In this document: piece by piece, positions 28,463-37,555 of the stretch
How the letters are laid out: each line of letters starts with the position of its first letter
Position numbering within the stretch: the first letter of the stretch is position 1
NCBI RefSeq assembly: GCF_000014225.1
Contig: NC_008228.1
Coordinates: 4,464,001 to 4,528,000 of the forward strand
Direction: 5' to 3'
DNA from: Paraglaciecola sp. T6c
GTDB taxonomy: Bacteria; Pseudomonadota; Gammaproteobacteria; Enterobacterales; Alteromonadaceae
DNA length: 64,000 nucleotides
The notes under the pieces: generated by a model
The model's input: only the letters and a program-made list of their open reading frames with translations
Told to the model about the DNA's origin: nothing
Database searches by the model: none
Made by a program: the position numbers and the translations under genes

Positions 28463-28554
28463 AACCTATTCCTCTTTCATATCTCTGGTGGATAACGCCT
28501 GATTAAAGCTTTATTTATTGGTAACTTATAAGCTTGAATTGGGCGTTATTAAGT

Positions 28555-28579
28555 AAAAAGCCTGAACACAGGTTCAGGC
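28555..28579 (-). terminator. Terminator of the GH43 gene
   Basis: Stem GCCTGAAC / GTTCAGGC (8 bp, 4-base loop) followed on the minus strand by a run of five T. It starts 10 bp past the GH43 stop codon. Confidence 0.85.
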
Positions 28580-28589
28580 AAAAATATCG

Positions 28590-29741
28590 TTATTGATAAT
28601 AAGCTTGGTAAGGGACAATCGTGCCATCCTCGTTATATTTCAGCTCTGCCATCTTCACACTCCGTAAGTGGGTTTGCCCTTTTGATAACGTGCTATCGTG
28701 ATAGAACAAATACCATTTGCCTTGAAACTCAGCGATAGAATGATGATTCGTCCAACCGATAACGGGGTCAAGTACCACCCCCTTAAAGGTATATGGCCCC
28801 ATGAGGTTCTCACTCATGGCATAAACAATTTTGTGCGTATCGCCAGTCGAGTAAGACAGGTAGTAATTTCCTTGATACTTATGTACCCAAGCGGCTTCAA
28901 AGAACCGGCGCTCTAAATCCCCCTGTTTAATGGGCTTGCCGCTTTCATCTAAAATCATGATGTCTTGTGGCTCACCATCCATAGACACCATGTTATCTGC
29001 TAGCTTCACGGCCTTGGGCATCAGGGCTGGTGCATCATCTGCAGGGTAGTCATCTTGGGGACTGTATTCACCTTTTGTCCAGCGCTGCAATTGGCCTCCC
29101 CAAATGCCACCAAAGAACAAATAGTGCTGTTGGTCATCATCCTCAAATACGGCGGGATCCATGCTAAAGCTGCCGGCCATTGGCTCTGCTTCAGGCGTAA
29201 ACGGGCCAACAGGTGAATCACTTGTAGCCACACCGATACGAAAAATATCTTGTTGGTCTTTTAACGGAAAATAGAGGTAATACAGGCCGTTTTTGCTGGC
29301 AGCATCAGGCGCCCACATTTGACGACCCGCCCAAGGCACATCATCAACAGATAGCGCTACGCCATGATCAGTGACTTCTCCGCCGACTTCATTCATGGAC
29401 AGGATATGATAATCACGCATGGCGAAATGATCACCGTTATCATTTTGTGGGATGCCCGCCTCGTAATCGTGTGACGGGTAGATATACAACTTACCGTCAA
29501 ACACATGTGCAGAAGGGTCTGCGGTATATATATTGCTGACTAAAGGTAAAGATTTAGAACCATACTCATCCAAGCCTTTGTGCTCTGCCTTTGCCGTTTT
29601 TTGTTGATGTGTTGCAGGCGCGTTCGAGCTCGCAGTAGTTTGCAACGTATCGCTTGCGGCTTCTTTGTGGCTAGATTGTTCTGAACAACCTGAAAGCATT
29701 GCGGCACTTAAAGCCAATAGAGTTAAATAACGTGTGTGCAC
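28590..29741 (-). CDS. GH43-family glycoside hydrolase, lipoprotein
   Basis: A 383-residue beta-propeller hydrolase of the xylosidase/arabinofuranosidase type. It starts with GTG after TAGGA. The signal ends in a lipobox (LSAAMLSGC), so the enzyme is anchored in the envelope. Visible family blocks are ADPSAHVFDGKLYIYPSHD (first catalytic Asp region), WAPDAASKNGLYYLYFPLKD and SMDPAVFEDDDQQHYLFFGG (transition-state Asp). It presumably trims xylo-oligosaccharides or arabinose side chains for the neighbouring xylose pathway; exact specificity cannot be read from sequence. Confidence 0.88.
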   Translation of the reverse strand: MHTRYLTLLALSAAMLSGCSEQSSHKEAASDTLQTTASSNAPATHQQKTAKAEHKGLDEYGSKSLPLVSNIYTADPSAHVFDGKLYIYPSHDYEAGIPQNDNGDHFAMRDYHILSMNEVGGEVTDHGVALSVDDVPWAGRQMWAPDAASKNGLYYLYFPLKDQQDIFRIGVATSDSPVGPFTPEAEPMAGSFSMDPAVFEDDDQQHYLFFGGIWGGQLQRWTKGEYSPQDDYPADDAPALMPKAVKLADNMVSMDGEPQDIMILDESGKPIKQGDLERRFFEAAWVHKYQGNYYLSYSTGDTHKIVYAMSENLMGPYTFKGVVLDPVIGWTNHHSIAEFQGKWYLFYHDSTLSKGQTHLRSVKMAELKYNEDGTIVPYQAYYQ

Positions 29742-29875
29742 TGTAATGTCCTACTATAAATTGGTTATAGTCATGTTAACCATATGTGACAAACCCTGTC
29801 TAGCACACCCCATTCAAATACCCTTATATGACAAAAATAGTAAAGCCTGAATTAAAAAGCGCAATCTGGCTCTGA

Positions 29876-30604
29876 TCAAAATTCAAAGTTAAATCCGTGC
29901 TCACACAGCTTTTGATACACCACCATATCAAATCGATATAGGCTGGCAGCGCGGTGCATCACGCCCTGCTGTTTTTCTTCACAATCAATTAAAAGATTCA
30001 TCTTCAAAATTTTTCGTCTGAAATTCGGCTTATCAAGTTTTACGTCTAGGATCGCCTCGTACACTTCTTGTAACTGTAATAACGTGAATTTTTCTGGCAA
30101 TAGGTTGAAGCCAACAGGTTCGTGGCGAACTTTGTTTTTAAGATGAGATAAAACAGCTTTAACGATAGTGCTGTGATCGTAAATCAAGGTCGGTAGATTA
30201 TGTACATCGCACCATTCAACATGCGACGCGGTGCCGCCAGGCATCATCTTATATAAATCAGGGCGCACCAACGCATAATAAGCAATAGTGACAACGCGCT
30301 CCGCTGGGTAACGCTGAACCTCACCGAATGCACGAAATTGCTCTAGGTACATGTCGTCCACGCCAGTAATCATTTTCAAAATACGCTTAGCCGCATTATC
30401 GATTGATTCATCGTACGAGACCCATCCACCTAATAATCCCCACTGACCTTGGGCTAATCCTGCGTTATATTTTGCGGTTAACACCATCAATCGGCCGTTT
30501 TCAATTCCCAAAACCACATTATCTACTGACAAGGCTTCAATCATATGAGGCTTAGATGAGTCATTGTTTTTTTTATCCAATTGCTTTTCCCCAAGCTCTA
30601 ACAT
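29876..30604 (-). CDS. Nudix-related transcriptional regulator (NrtR/AraR-type) with degenerate Nudix box
   Basis: A 242-residue protein: N-terminal Nudix-like domain (LSVDNVVLGIENGRLMVLTAK ... GQWGLLGGWVSYDESIDNAAKRILKMITGV) and C-terminal winged helix (FTLLQLQEVYEAILDVKLDKPNFRRKIL). In the canonical Nudix box the REUXEEXGU glutamates chelate metal; here the segment reads KRILKMITG, so hydrolysis is unlikely and the domain should only sense a ligand. It is divergent from the GH3 gene inside a xylose/xyloside locus, suggesting a pentose-derived effector, as for AraR of Bacteroidetes. Confidence 0.82.
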   Translation of the reverse strand: MLELGEKQLDKKNNDSSKPHMIEALSVDNVVLGIENGRLMVLTAKYNAGLAQGQWGLLGGWVSYDESIDNAAKRILKMITGVDDMYLEQFRAFGEVQRYPAERVVTIAYYALVRPDLYKMMPGGTASHVEWCDVHNLPTLIYDHSTIVKAVLSHLKNKVRHEPVGFNLLPEKFTLLQLQEVYEAILDVKLDKPNFRRKILKMNLLIDCEEKQQGVMHRAASLYRFDMVVYQKLCEHGFNFEF

Positions 30605-30673
30605 TTTCCAATAAACACATCGATAGACACATCAAAGTGCATCTTAAACAAAATCATTCTATTAACAATCAGT

Positions 30674-30697
30674 AAACAAACAGCCCTCTGTTTGTTT
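30674..30697. promoter_or_regulatory. Palindrome in the divergent Nudix-regulator/GH3 promoter region
   Basis: AAACAAACAG (30674-30683) and its exact complement CTGTTTGTTT (30688-30697) flank 4 bases. It lies about 70 bp before the regulator start and 170 bp before the GH3 start. Position and symmetry fit an operator for the Nudix-type regulator; AT-rich arms argue against a terminator. Confidence 0.45.
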
Positions 30698-30866
30698 TTT
30701 AGACAAAAAAGGCATTTTTACTAAAATATAATAATTGATTTACAAATTGTCACAATGACCATTATGATTTCATCTCGTTACACTAGTCAATAGCGTGGGA
30801 TATTCCGGCAACCAAAGTGTGCCAACGTCGTCCCCCATTACTTTCAGTGCCAAATAGGGATTTAAT

Positions 30867-33284
30867 ATGAGAATGTGTTCGATCAAAAGCGTGCTTGCTG
30901 TGGGCTTGGCCTCCTTAGCATTTAATAGCCTTGCAGCCAGCGGTTACCAAGACGCCAGTTTGCCCACCGAAAAAAGGGTAAGTGATTTATTGCGTCAAAT
31001 GACCCTGCAAGAAAAAGTCGCCCAGCTACAAACCGTGTGGCACGAAGGTCGTGAACTAAAAGGACCAAATGGTGCATTTAAGACCAGCAAGGCCGAAAAA
31101 ATACTGCCATTGGGCATAGGCCACATTGCTCGTCCCAGTGAAGATCTATCACCCGCTGATACCGTTAAATACACCAATGCGATTCAGAAGTGGTTAATCA
31201 ATAACACCCGTTTATCCATTCCGGCAATTTTTCATGAAGAAGCGTTACATGGCCATGCCGCCAGTGAAGCCACGAGTTTCCCACAAGCAATTGCTATGGC
31301 CAGCACATGGGACCCACAGTTAATTTACGATATTTATCAAGCCAGTGCGCAAGAAGTGCGCGCCCGCGGTGGCAACCAAGCCCTGACCCCAATTCTCGAT
31401 GTTGCTCGCGACCCTCGTTGGGGCCGGATAGAGGAAACCATGGGCGAAGACCCATATTTAATCGGTGAGTTAGGTGTTTCCGCTGTAAAAGGCTTTCAAG
31501 GTAATGAGCAAAATATTCCTGAAAATCGTGTTATGGCGACGCTTAAGCACCTTGCCGGACACGGCCAACCGACAGGCGGCTTAAATATCGCCCCCGCGCC
31601 AATTGGCGAACGCGCCCTTCGCGAAGTATTTTTATTTCCCTTTGAAGCAGCGGTAACATTAGCCCACGTAGGCAGTGTGATGGCGTCTTACAACGAGATA
31701 GATGGCGTTCCCTCTCACGCAAATAAAATGTTGTTAACCGATATTCTGCGCGATGAATGGGGCTTTGATGGCCTACTAGTCAGTGATTACTATGCGATCA
31801 ATGAGCTTATCACCCGTCACGGATTAGCGGGCACCAAAGAAAATGCCGCTATCATGGCACTGAATGCCGGTGTCGATGTGGAAATGCCAGACCGAGATGC
31901 CTTTCCTCTGCTTGAAAAACTGGTGAATGACAAAAAAGTATCCATGCAAAAAATCGATACTGCGGTGGCGCGCATTCTGCGTGAGAAATTCAAATTAGGC
32001 TTATTCGAAAACCCTTATACAGATGAAAGCGCAGTCAACGCTATTGTTGGCAGCCAAGCGCACCGTGACTTAGCGCAGACCACAGCTGAAAAAGCCATGG
32101 TGCTGTTAAAGAACGACGGGGTTCTTCCGTTAGATAAAACCAAAATAAAAAGCGTGGCGGTCATTGGCCCCCATGCTGATGAAACCTTATTAGGAGGCTA
32201 CAGCGATATTCCGCGTCAAACGGTGACCATTTTAGACGGATTGCGAAACAAATTAGGTAAAAATGTCAAGGTCGCGTTTTCTCGTGGTGCCCTTATTACA
32301 CAGGACATTGAAGACCCATCACCCGCGTCAGTAAAAGCGCAAAGCTACGCTAAAGAGCGCTGGAACAAAGAGAACATGAAGCTTGCCGATTTGAGCAACG
32401 CTCAAGCACTTATTGATGATGCAGTTGCCCTGGCCAAGCGCAGCGATGTCGCCGTGGTCGTGGTGGGCTCAAATGAAGGGAGCTCCCGTGAAGCCTGGGC
32501 TGAGAATCACTTAGGGGATCGTGATTCATTGCATTTATTGGGCAAACAGCACGAACTGGTTGAAGCGATTTTAGCCACGGGCACACCGACTGTGCTGATC
32601 CTGTCAAATGGTCGCCCGCTTACATTAGGTAACCTGTATCAAGACGCTCCCGCAATTATTGAAGCTTGGTATTTAGGGCAAGAAACGGGTACCGCAGTAG
32701 CAAATGTACTCTTTGGTGACGTAAACCCTAGTGGTAAATTGCCCTTAACCCTGCCAAAAACGATTGGTCAGCTACCTGTGTTTTACAACCACAAACCATC
32801 CGCCAAGCGTGGTTATATTTTTGGTGACACCGCTCCTGCATTCGCCTTTGGCCATGGGTTGAGTTACACCACGTTTGACTATGGTGATTTGTCCATTGAT
32901 GCCGTAAATGCCACAGCGAACGGCACTGTAAGCGCAAGCTTTACACTAACCAATAGCGGCAATGTTGACGGCGAAGAAGTAGCTCAGCTGTATATTCGCG
33001 ATGTGTTTTCCAGTGTGACTCGCCCTGTGAAAGAGCTAAAAGGCTTCAAGCGAGTAGCGCTTAAAGCAGGTGAGAGCAAGAAGGTCACATTCGAATTACC
33101 GGTCAATCTATTGGCGTTTTACGATGCACAGATGCGTTTTGTGGTAGAGCCAGGTGAAATAAAGCTGATGATCGGCAGTGCTTCAGATGATGTACGTTTA
33201 GAAGACACATTTGAAATTACTGGCGAAATTAGTGAAATACAACAAGCGCAAAAAGCTTATTTGACCAAAGTGAGTGTGCAATAG
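30867..33284 (+). CDS. GH3-family beta-glycosidase, probably periplasmic beta-xylosidase/glucosidase
   Basis: An 805-residue retaining hydrolase. The signal peptide is MRMCSIKSVLAVGLASLAFNSLAA. The N-terminal GH3 barrel includes IFHEEALHG, GRIEETMGEDPYLIGELG, MATLKHLAGHG and LLVSDYYAINEL with the nucleophile Asp. The C-terminal alpha/beta-sandwich (VAVIGPHADETLLGGY, VVVVGSNEGSSREAW) and a fibronectin-III-like domain (SASFTLTNSGNVDGEEVAQLYIRD) follow. Its setting with xylAB, GH43 and a pentose-type regulator favours xyloside substrates, by inference. Confidence 0.92.
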   Translation: MRMCSIKSVLAVGLASLAFNSLAASGYQDASLPTEKRVSDLLRQMTLQEKVAQLQTVWHEGRELKGPNGAFKTSKAEKILPLGIGHIARPSEDLSPADTVKYTNAIQKWLINNTRLSIPAIFHEEALHGHAASEATSFPQAIAMASTWDPQLIYDIYQASAQEVRARGGNQALTPILDVARDPRWGRIEETMGEDPYLIGELGVSAVKGFQGNEQNIPENRVMATLKHLAGHGQPTGGLNIAPAPIGERALREVFLFPFEAAVTLAHVGSVMASYNEIDGVPSHANKMLLTDILRDEWGFDGLLVSDYYAINELITRHGLAGTKENAAIMALNAGVDVEMPDRDAFPLLEKLVNDKKVSMQKIDTAVARILREKFKLGLFENPYTDESAVNAIVGSQAHRDLAQTTAEKAMVLLKNDGVLPLDKTKIKSVAVIGPHADETLLGGYSDIPRQTVTILDGLRNKLGKNVKVAFSRGALITQDIEDPSPASVKAQSYAKERWNKENMKLADLSNAQALIDDAVALAKRSDVAVVVVGSNEGSSREAWAENHLGDRDSLHLLGKQHELVEAILATGTPTVLILSNGRPLTLGNLYQDAPAIIEAWYLGQETGTAVANVLFGDVNPSGKLPLTLPKTIGQLPVFYNHKPSAKRGYIFGDTAPAFAFGHGLSYTTFDYGDLSIDAVNATANGTVSASFTLTNSGNVDGEEVAQLYIRDVFSSVTRPVKELKGFKRVALKAGESKKVTFELPVNLLAFYDAQMRFVVEPGEIKLMIGSASDDVRLEDTFEITGEISEIQQAQKAYLTKVSVQ

Positions 33285-33315
33285 TCTTTCGCGACAAAGT
33301 ACACGCCAAAACATG

Positions 33316-33349
33316 AAAAAACGGCCATGAATGGCCGTTTTTTCTTTTT
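33316..33349 (+). terminator. Terminator of the GH3 gene
   Basis: A 13-bp perfect stem AAAAAACGGCCAT / ATGGCCGTTTTTT with a 2-base gap, followed by TCTTTTT, about 30 bp past the stop codon. Confidence 0.92.
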
Positions 33350-33378
33350 GTATTCGCAAGCTAGCGCTCAATGCTCTT

Positions 33379-33440
33379 CTAAAGCGAAATAACCGAGTCA
33401 CGCCAAACCAGCTCAGGCTCAAACACGTGGCTGATGTCGG
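33379..33440 (-). pseudogene. Possible remnant of a LacI-family regulator C-terminus
   Basis: On the minus strand, one frame reads PDISHVFEPELVWRDSVISL then stop. This resembles the extreme C-terminus of LacI/GalR regulators (…PELVWRDSV…). Only about 20 codons survive, in the gap between the GH3 terminator and the EEP gene, and the frame is closed by a stop just upstream. It may be the tail of a lost regulator of the glycosidase genes. The match is short and could be chance. Confidence 0.3.
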
Positions 33441-33459
33441 GTTGATTTTAAGTAACGCG

Positions 33460-34191
33460 CTATTGCCTTTGTGCTATGTCTAGCAAAATCGGATAGTGAT
33501 CTGAAAACTGACGTGTCTGTGGCGTTTTGAGCACGCTTGCGCTGATACTACTGATGTTAGCATCCCGCTTCTTCATAAGGCTTAAGTCAAAGGATGTCCA
33601 CAACCGGTCCAACCTAAACAGCGGCCACGCGACGGGGAAAGTCGCTCGAACGGGGTTTTCATTTAAGACTTGGTTAATATCTTTGAACGCCTTGGTCATA
33701 AATTGCCATTCGTTAAAGTCTCCCCCTAACACTATGGGTATTTTCGAGCCCGCCATCTTTTCCCGTAGGTACTCAGCAAGCAAGGCAAATTGCTTGCGTC
33801 TCTCTTGTTTCTTCAGTCCCTTGTGGGTGTTTATGACTCTAAGGGGGCCTAAACTTGTGTCCAAGACCACCTCTTGAATATTACGCGGCTGAAAGCCGCT
33901 TTGACTGACATCCAAGGTTCTTTTGGATAGTACCGGATAACGGCTCAGGACAGCGTTTCCATACCAACCGCTGGATTCTTGCAAAGCGGGTGACGAGATA
34001 AGCTGAGTAAAGTGCCCTGCACATATTTGTTCAACATCATCCTGAATGCTGCGCTCGGGCGGCCGCGTGTCCATTTCTTGGATTAGCGCAATATCTACAC
34101 ACTGACTCGCCAAAAACTGCCCTATACGTGCGTAGCTTTGCACTTTATCAACCCCAACGCCGCTGTGAATATTGTAAGTTACAATCCGCAT
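33460..34191 (-). CDS. Endonuclease/exonuclease/phosphatase (EEP) family protein
   Basis: A 243-residue metal-dependent phosphodiesterase fold. Signatures: MRIVTYNIHSGVG (N-terminal Asn), ALIQEMDTR (metal-binding Glu), INTHKGL, VLGGDFNEW (catalytic Asp/Asn) and FSDHYPILLDI (general-base His). The ATG at 34191, 5 bp after the stop of the phospholipase D gene, gives the typical start; an upstream in-frame ATG would overlap that gene. Substrate is unknown; the neighbour suggests a membrane-lipid role. Confidence 0.85.
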   Translation of the reverse strand: MRIVTYNIHSGVGVDKVQSYARIGQFLASQCVDIALIQEMDTRPPERSIQDDVEQICAGHFTQLISSPALQESSGWYGNAVLSRYPVLSKRTLDVSQSGFQPRNIQEVVLDTSLGPLRVINTHKGLKKQERRKQFALLAEYLREKMAGSKIPIVLGGDFNEWQFMTKAFKDINQVLNENPVRATFPVAWPLFRLDRLWTSFDLSLMKKRDANISSISASVLKTPQTRQFSDHYPILLDIAQRQ

Positions 34192-34196
34192 AAATC

Positions 34197-36359
34197 TTAG
34201 CTCGCGTCTGCTTTTTTCAACTGATACATGCGTGCTAACTTTTGGCATACGTAAATCATAAGCGCCCAGAAGGCGATACCCGCTACCAAATAACCTATGG
34301 TTTCAGGAGAAGGATTTGTAAAAATCTTACCTAATGAATCCCCTACCAAGCCTTTGGCAATCATTGGAGGAAACATGCCTAAGAATGTACCTGCCAGAAA
34401 TTGCACGAGCCCAATAGATGAAATACCCGCGACAAGATTAACGAGACTAAAGGGGGCAATAGGAATCAGCCTGATAACAGCCACTCCCACCACACCGCTG
34501 TCTTTAAACTTATCATCTACGGCTTGCACTTTAGCTCCGCCCATTTTGCGCAGCCCTTTAATTCCCATGATATGGCCTAAGCCAAACAGTGTTGCTGAGC
34601 TAAGCAAAGCGCCGAGCATGCCATAAACTGGACCCCATATTGGCCCGTAAACTGCCGCCACCGCGAGGGATAGAACCGTCACTGGGAAAAACACTAATCC
34701 AGCGATGATATAGATGACACAAATGGTCGGAATGACCCACATTGTGCCCCTTGTGTCTTGTAAAAATTGCTCTAAATTATCGGCGGTTAGCCAAGGAATG
34801 GAATGACCGGCCCAGAAAATCAAGCCGCCCAGCACGAGTACCAATAATGCAATCAGCATGAAAACGATGGTTTTTTGTTTGGGGTTGCCTACGCCAACCA
34901 CTTTGCCGTTGGACATTTGAATTGGTGCAATCAATGGCTTTTCTGGATCTGATAACGAACTAAAAACGGGTTGCCACGCCTTGTTGGTGAATTGATCATC
35001 GCGGACTTCAGCGAGTTGGTATCCGTGAGGCGCTTGGTCATTTAAAAGGTTATTCAATGGGTCTGGCGATTCAAAAATCTGCTCCACTTGCTCAATAGTG
35101 CGACCGGTATGCTCGGCAAGTAAATCATGACGAACGCGTATAATATCTTGCTGGTTCTGGCTTGTGTCGCCAGCAAAGACTAAATCGACTTCAGTATCAA
35201 GACTCATAGAGCGGTTGCTAATATTGGATGAGCCAATCACTAAATAACGCTCATCAATACTCATGACCTTTGAGTGCACCCGCTTTTGGATACTCTCACC
35301 TGCTTCATTGGTCAGCGTCGAATACGTCACTTTAACGCGATTTTCATCTATCCCGTTTTCTAAAATACGTTTGAAATCAATCCTACTTGCCCAATATGCT
35401 TCACTCTCGAACTTTCCTTTTGGCTCGTAGGAACTAACGATTATCACTTGTAATTCTGGACACGCCTTTAAACGAGCATTAAGTGCCTCCGCTACTTCTT
35501 GGCGCGTGGTGAACTGATTTTCAATGAAGATGAAGCGCTTAGCTTGCGCAATAAGGTCGAGCAGCAGGCGCCGCACTTCTTGTACAGGCTCAACCCCATC
35601 CATAAACGGTATCGTACGTGCCACAGCGCACGGCAAATCCCCCATGGTAGGTGGAAAACTGTCCGGCCATGACGCAGGTAACTTGCGGCCTGTGTTTTTG
35701 ACAGGAGAGAAAGGGATCGCTTTTTGCTCGTTTATCCTGTCCCAGCGCCACCTGACAAGCTGGGCGAAACTTTCAACAATGGGTCCACTGGTGAGCACTT
35801 GCACGTCATGCAGTGGCCCATGGGGACCGTCGGGCCCTACTCGTTCGGGTTGATCGATCAGGTGTTCCCGGGTGTCCCAGCGATTAGTCGACACATCCAT
35901 ACCTCCGGAAAAAGCAATTTCATCATCAATAACGACTATCTTTTGATGCTGGCTTCCCCCCATAGGGATGGTGCTGTCCAGAGTGGTTTTAACATTGTCT
36001 GGGGTTTTGTTATCCCACACTTCTTTTGCCCACATCTCTCGTTGGCTAAAAAACGCTAGGGATGAGTCCCAGCGCAGCAAATATATTTTGATATTTTCGT
36101 TTTGCTCTGCCTTCCATTTTAATAGCTCACTTATCACTGATGGGGCGCTGGCGTTTTTTTCCTCGTCGCCGCGCAATAAGCGAATGCGGCTATCAATGTC
36201 CCATCCAACAATGAAAATGCTGCGTTTAGCATTACAAATCGCTTTGTGTAAGGCCCGATAATAGTTAGCTCCGTCAATTAAAGGGGTAGCATGAGCCGCT
36301 TGACTGGTTTGCCAGCAATTTTCATTTTCTTTGAATAAAGACGAAGCGTTATAAGACAT
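34197..36359 (-). CDS. Phospholipase D-like protein fused to a VTT (DedA/TVP38-type) membrane domain
   Basis: 720 residues. The N-terminal half holds two HKD-type phospholipase D motifs: HQKIVVIDDEIAFSGGMD (about 137-155) and HSKVMSIDERYLVIGSSNIS (about 362-381). A helix at about 490-515 leads to a C-terminal VTT domain (FFPVTVLSLAVAAVYGPIWG, LLSSATLFGLG, RLIPIAPFSLVNLVAGIS). VTT proteins are linked to lipid scrambling, so the enzyme may act on phospholipids at the inner membrane. The EEP gene follows by 5 bp; the two probably act together (inference). Confidence 0.9.
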   Translation of the reverse strand: MSYNASSLFKENENCWQTSQAAHATPLIDGANYYRALHKAICNAKRSIFIVGWDIDSRIRLLRGDEEKNASAPSVISELLKWKAEQNENIKIYLLRWDSSLAFFSQREMWAKEVWDNKTPDNVKTTLDSTIPMGGSQHQKIVVIDDEIAFSGGMDVSTNRWDTREHLIDQPERVGPDGPHGPLHDVQVLTSGPIVESFAQLVRWRWDRINEQKAIPFSPVKNTGRKLPASWPDSFPPTMGDLPCAVARTIPFMDGVEPVQEVRRLLLDLIAQAKRFIFIENQFTTRQEVAEALNARLKACPELQVIIVSSYEPKGKFESEAYWASRIDFKRILENGIDENRVKVTYSTLTNEAGESIQKRVHSKVMSIDERYLVIGSSNISNRSMSLDTEVDLVFAGDTSQNQQDIIRVRHDLLAEHTGRTIEQVEQIFESPDPLNNLLNDQAPHGYQLAEVRDDQFTNKAWQPVFSSLSDPEKPLIAPIQMSNGKVVGVGNPKQKTIVFMLIALLVLVLGGLIFWAGHSIPWLTADNLEQFLQDTRGTMWVIPTICVIYIIAGLVFFPVTVLSLAVAAVYGPIWGPVYGMLGALLSSATLFGLGHIMGIKGLRKMGGAKVQAVDDKFKDSGVVGVAVIRLIPIAPFSLVNLVAGISSIGLVQFLAGTFLGMFPPMIAKGLVGDSLGKIFTNPSPETIGYLVAGIAFWALMIYVCQKLARMYQLKKADAS

Positions 36360-36741
36360 AATGTTCCCTTTTAGTTTAATTTGCTCTAAATACCTATGCG
36401 TACTCGAGCGAAAATTGATGGAGGTTTATAAGATTTACACATAGCGTGTGTATAAATTTTCACTGTCTAAAGAAGACGATGTTAAATTAGCTAATGCACG
36501 TGATGCCTAAGGTTGCGACTAGTTCTCGCTACCGTTTTAGACGCCTTTACCTCGTAAATTAATGACTTACTAGGGCAGTGAGCAAAATACACGCCAGCTG
36601 ATGAAAACCAAAGAGTCTGAAAAATTGGCGAGCAAAAAAATGAAGTAAACGTGGAATTGAGCGGATTTACTGAAAAATAACCTATACAATGGTCAACGCA
36701 GGTTTTCTGCAAACAATATTTTAAACAAAGTAGAGTAGATT
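36360..36741. other. Intergenic region upstream of the cold-shock gene
   Basis: It holds the divergent upstream regions of the PLD gene and the cold-shock gene. Cold-shock mRNAs usually have long structured leaders, which could be encoded in the last 100-200 bp, but I see no clear cold box. A minus-strand open frame here has no family features and is not called. Confidence 0.45.
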
Positions 36742-36948
36742 ATGAGTCAAGGTACAGTTAAGTGGTTTAATGCGGACAAAGGTTTCGGTTTCATTACTCC
36801 AGAAGACGGCGGAAAAGATTTATTTGTTCATCACTCAGAAATTAAAAGCGGTGGTGGATATGCAACTTTGAACGACGGCCAAGCGGTTGAGTTTGAAGTT
36901 GGTCAGAGCCCTAAGGGCCCATGTGCGAACAACGTAGTTCCTGTTTAA
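36742..36948 (+). CDS. Cold-shock domain protein (CspA family)
   Basis: A 68-residue OB-fold nucleic-acid chaperone. RNP1 is KGFGFITP and RNP2 is LFVHHSE; the N-terminus [13 protein letters not shown] is classical. It melts mRNA secondary structure or acts as an antiterminator. The ribosome-binding site is weak (GTAGAG). A strong terminator lies 30 bp downstream, so it is monocistronic. Which csp paralogue it is, and whether it is cold-induced, cannot be decided from sequence. Confidence 0.95.
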   Translation: MSQGTVKWFNADKGFGFITPEDGGKDLFVHHSEIKSGGGYATLNDGQAVEFEVGQSPKGPCANNVVPV

Positions 36949-36977
36949 TTACAGACTTACGTTAGTAATCGCCTAAG

Positions 36978-37006
36978 ACGAGCCGCATAGCGGCTCGTTT
37001 CTTTTT
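36978..37006 (+). terminator. Terminator of the cold-shock gene
   Basis: Stem ACGAGCCGC / GCGGCTCGT (9 bp, 3-base loop) followed by TTCTTTTT. Confidence 0.92.
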
Positions 37007-37060
37007 AGGCTTCAAAAAATAGTCATATCAATGAAACCCAATTTAGTAGGTAACTATTAA

Positions 37061-37555
37061 TTACAACGCAGCAATCGCCGCATCATAGTCAGGCTCATCA
37101 GCCGTTTCAGTTACTTGCTCGGTATAAATAACCTTTCCGTTTTCATCAAGTACCACCACACTACGTGACAACAAGCCAGTTAATGGCCCATCAACAAACT
37201 CAACGCCATAGTCAGTGCCAAATGTACCTCTGAAACTTGAACCTGTAGCAACGTTTTCGATACCTTCAGCACCACAGAAACGTGCGGCCGCAAAAGGTAA
37301 ATCCGCAGAGACACATAACACTTTGGTGTTCTCTAACTTACCCACTTGCTCATTGAATTTACGAACAGACATGGCACAAGTCGGGGTATCGACTGAGGGG
37401 AAGATATTCAGAACTAAGCGTGAACCCTTATAATCAGCTAAGGTCGTTTCAGATAGATCTGTTTTCACTAAACGAAAATCAGCCGCGCTTTCACCAACAC
37501 TTGGTAAAGCGCCGACGGTATTAAATGGATTGCCTTTTAAAGTCACTGTGCTCAT
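37061..37555 (-). CDS. tpx: Thiol peroxidase
   Basis: A 164-residue atypical 2-Cys peroxiredoxin that reduces lipid and hydrogen peroxides with thioredoxin. The peroxidatic cysteine lies in FPSVDTPTCAMSVRKFN (about residue 61), and the resolving cysteine is in LPFAAARFCGAEGI (about 95). The C-terminus (ADEPDYDAAIAAL) is typical of Tpx. It is convergent with the cold-shock gene. AGAAC-type sequence upstream gives a weak ribosome-binding site. Confidence 0.97.
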   Translation of the reverse strand: MSTVTLKGNPFNTVGALPSVGESAADFRLVKTDLSETTLADYKGSRLVLNIFPSVDTPTCAMSVRKFNEQVGKLENTKVLCVSADLPFAAARFCGAEGIENVATGSSFRGTFGTDYGVEFVDGPLTGLLSRSVVVLDENGKVIYTEQVTETADEPDYDAAIAAL

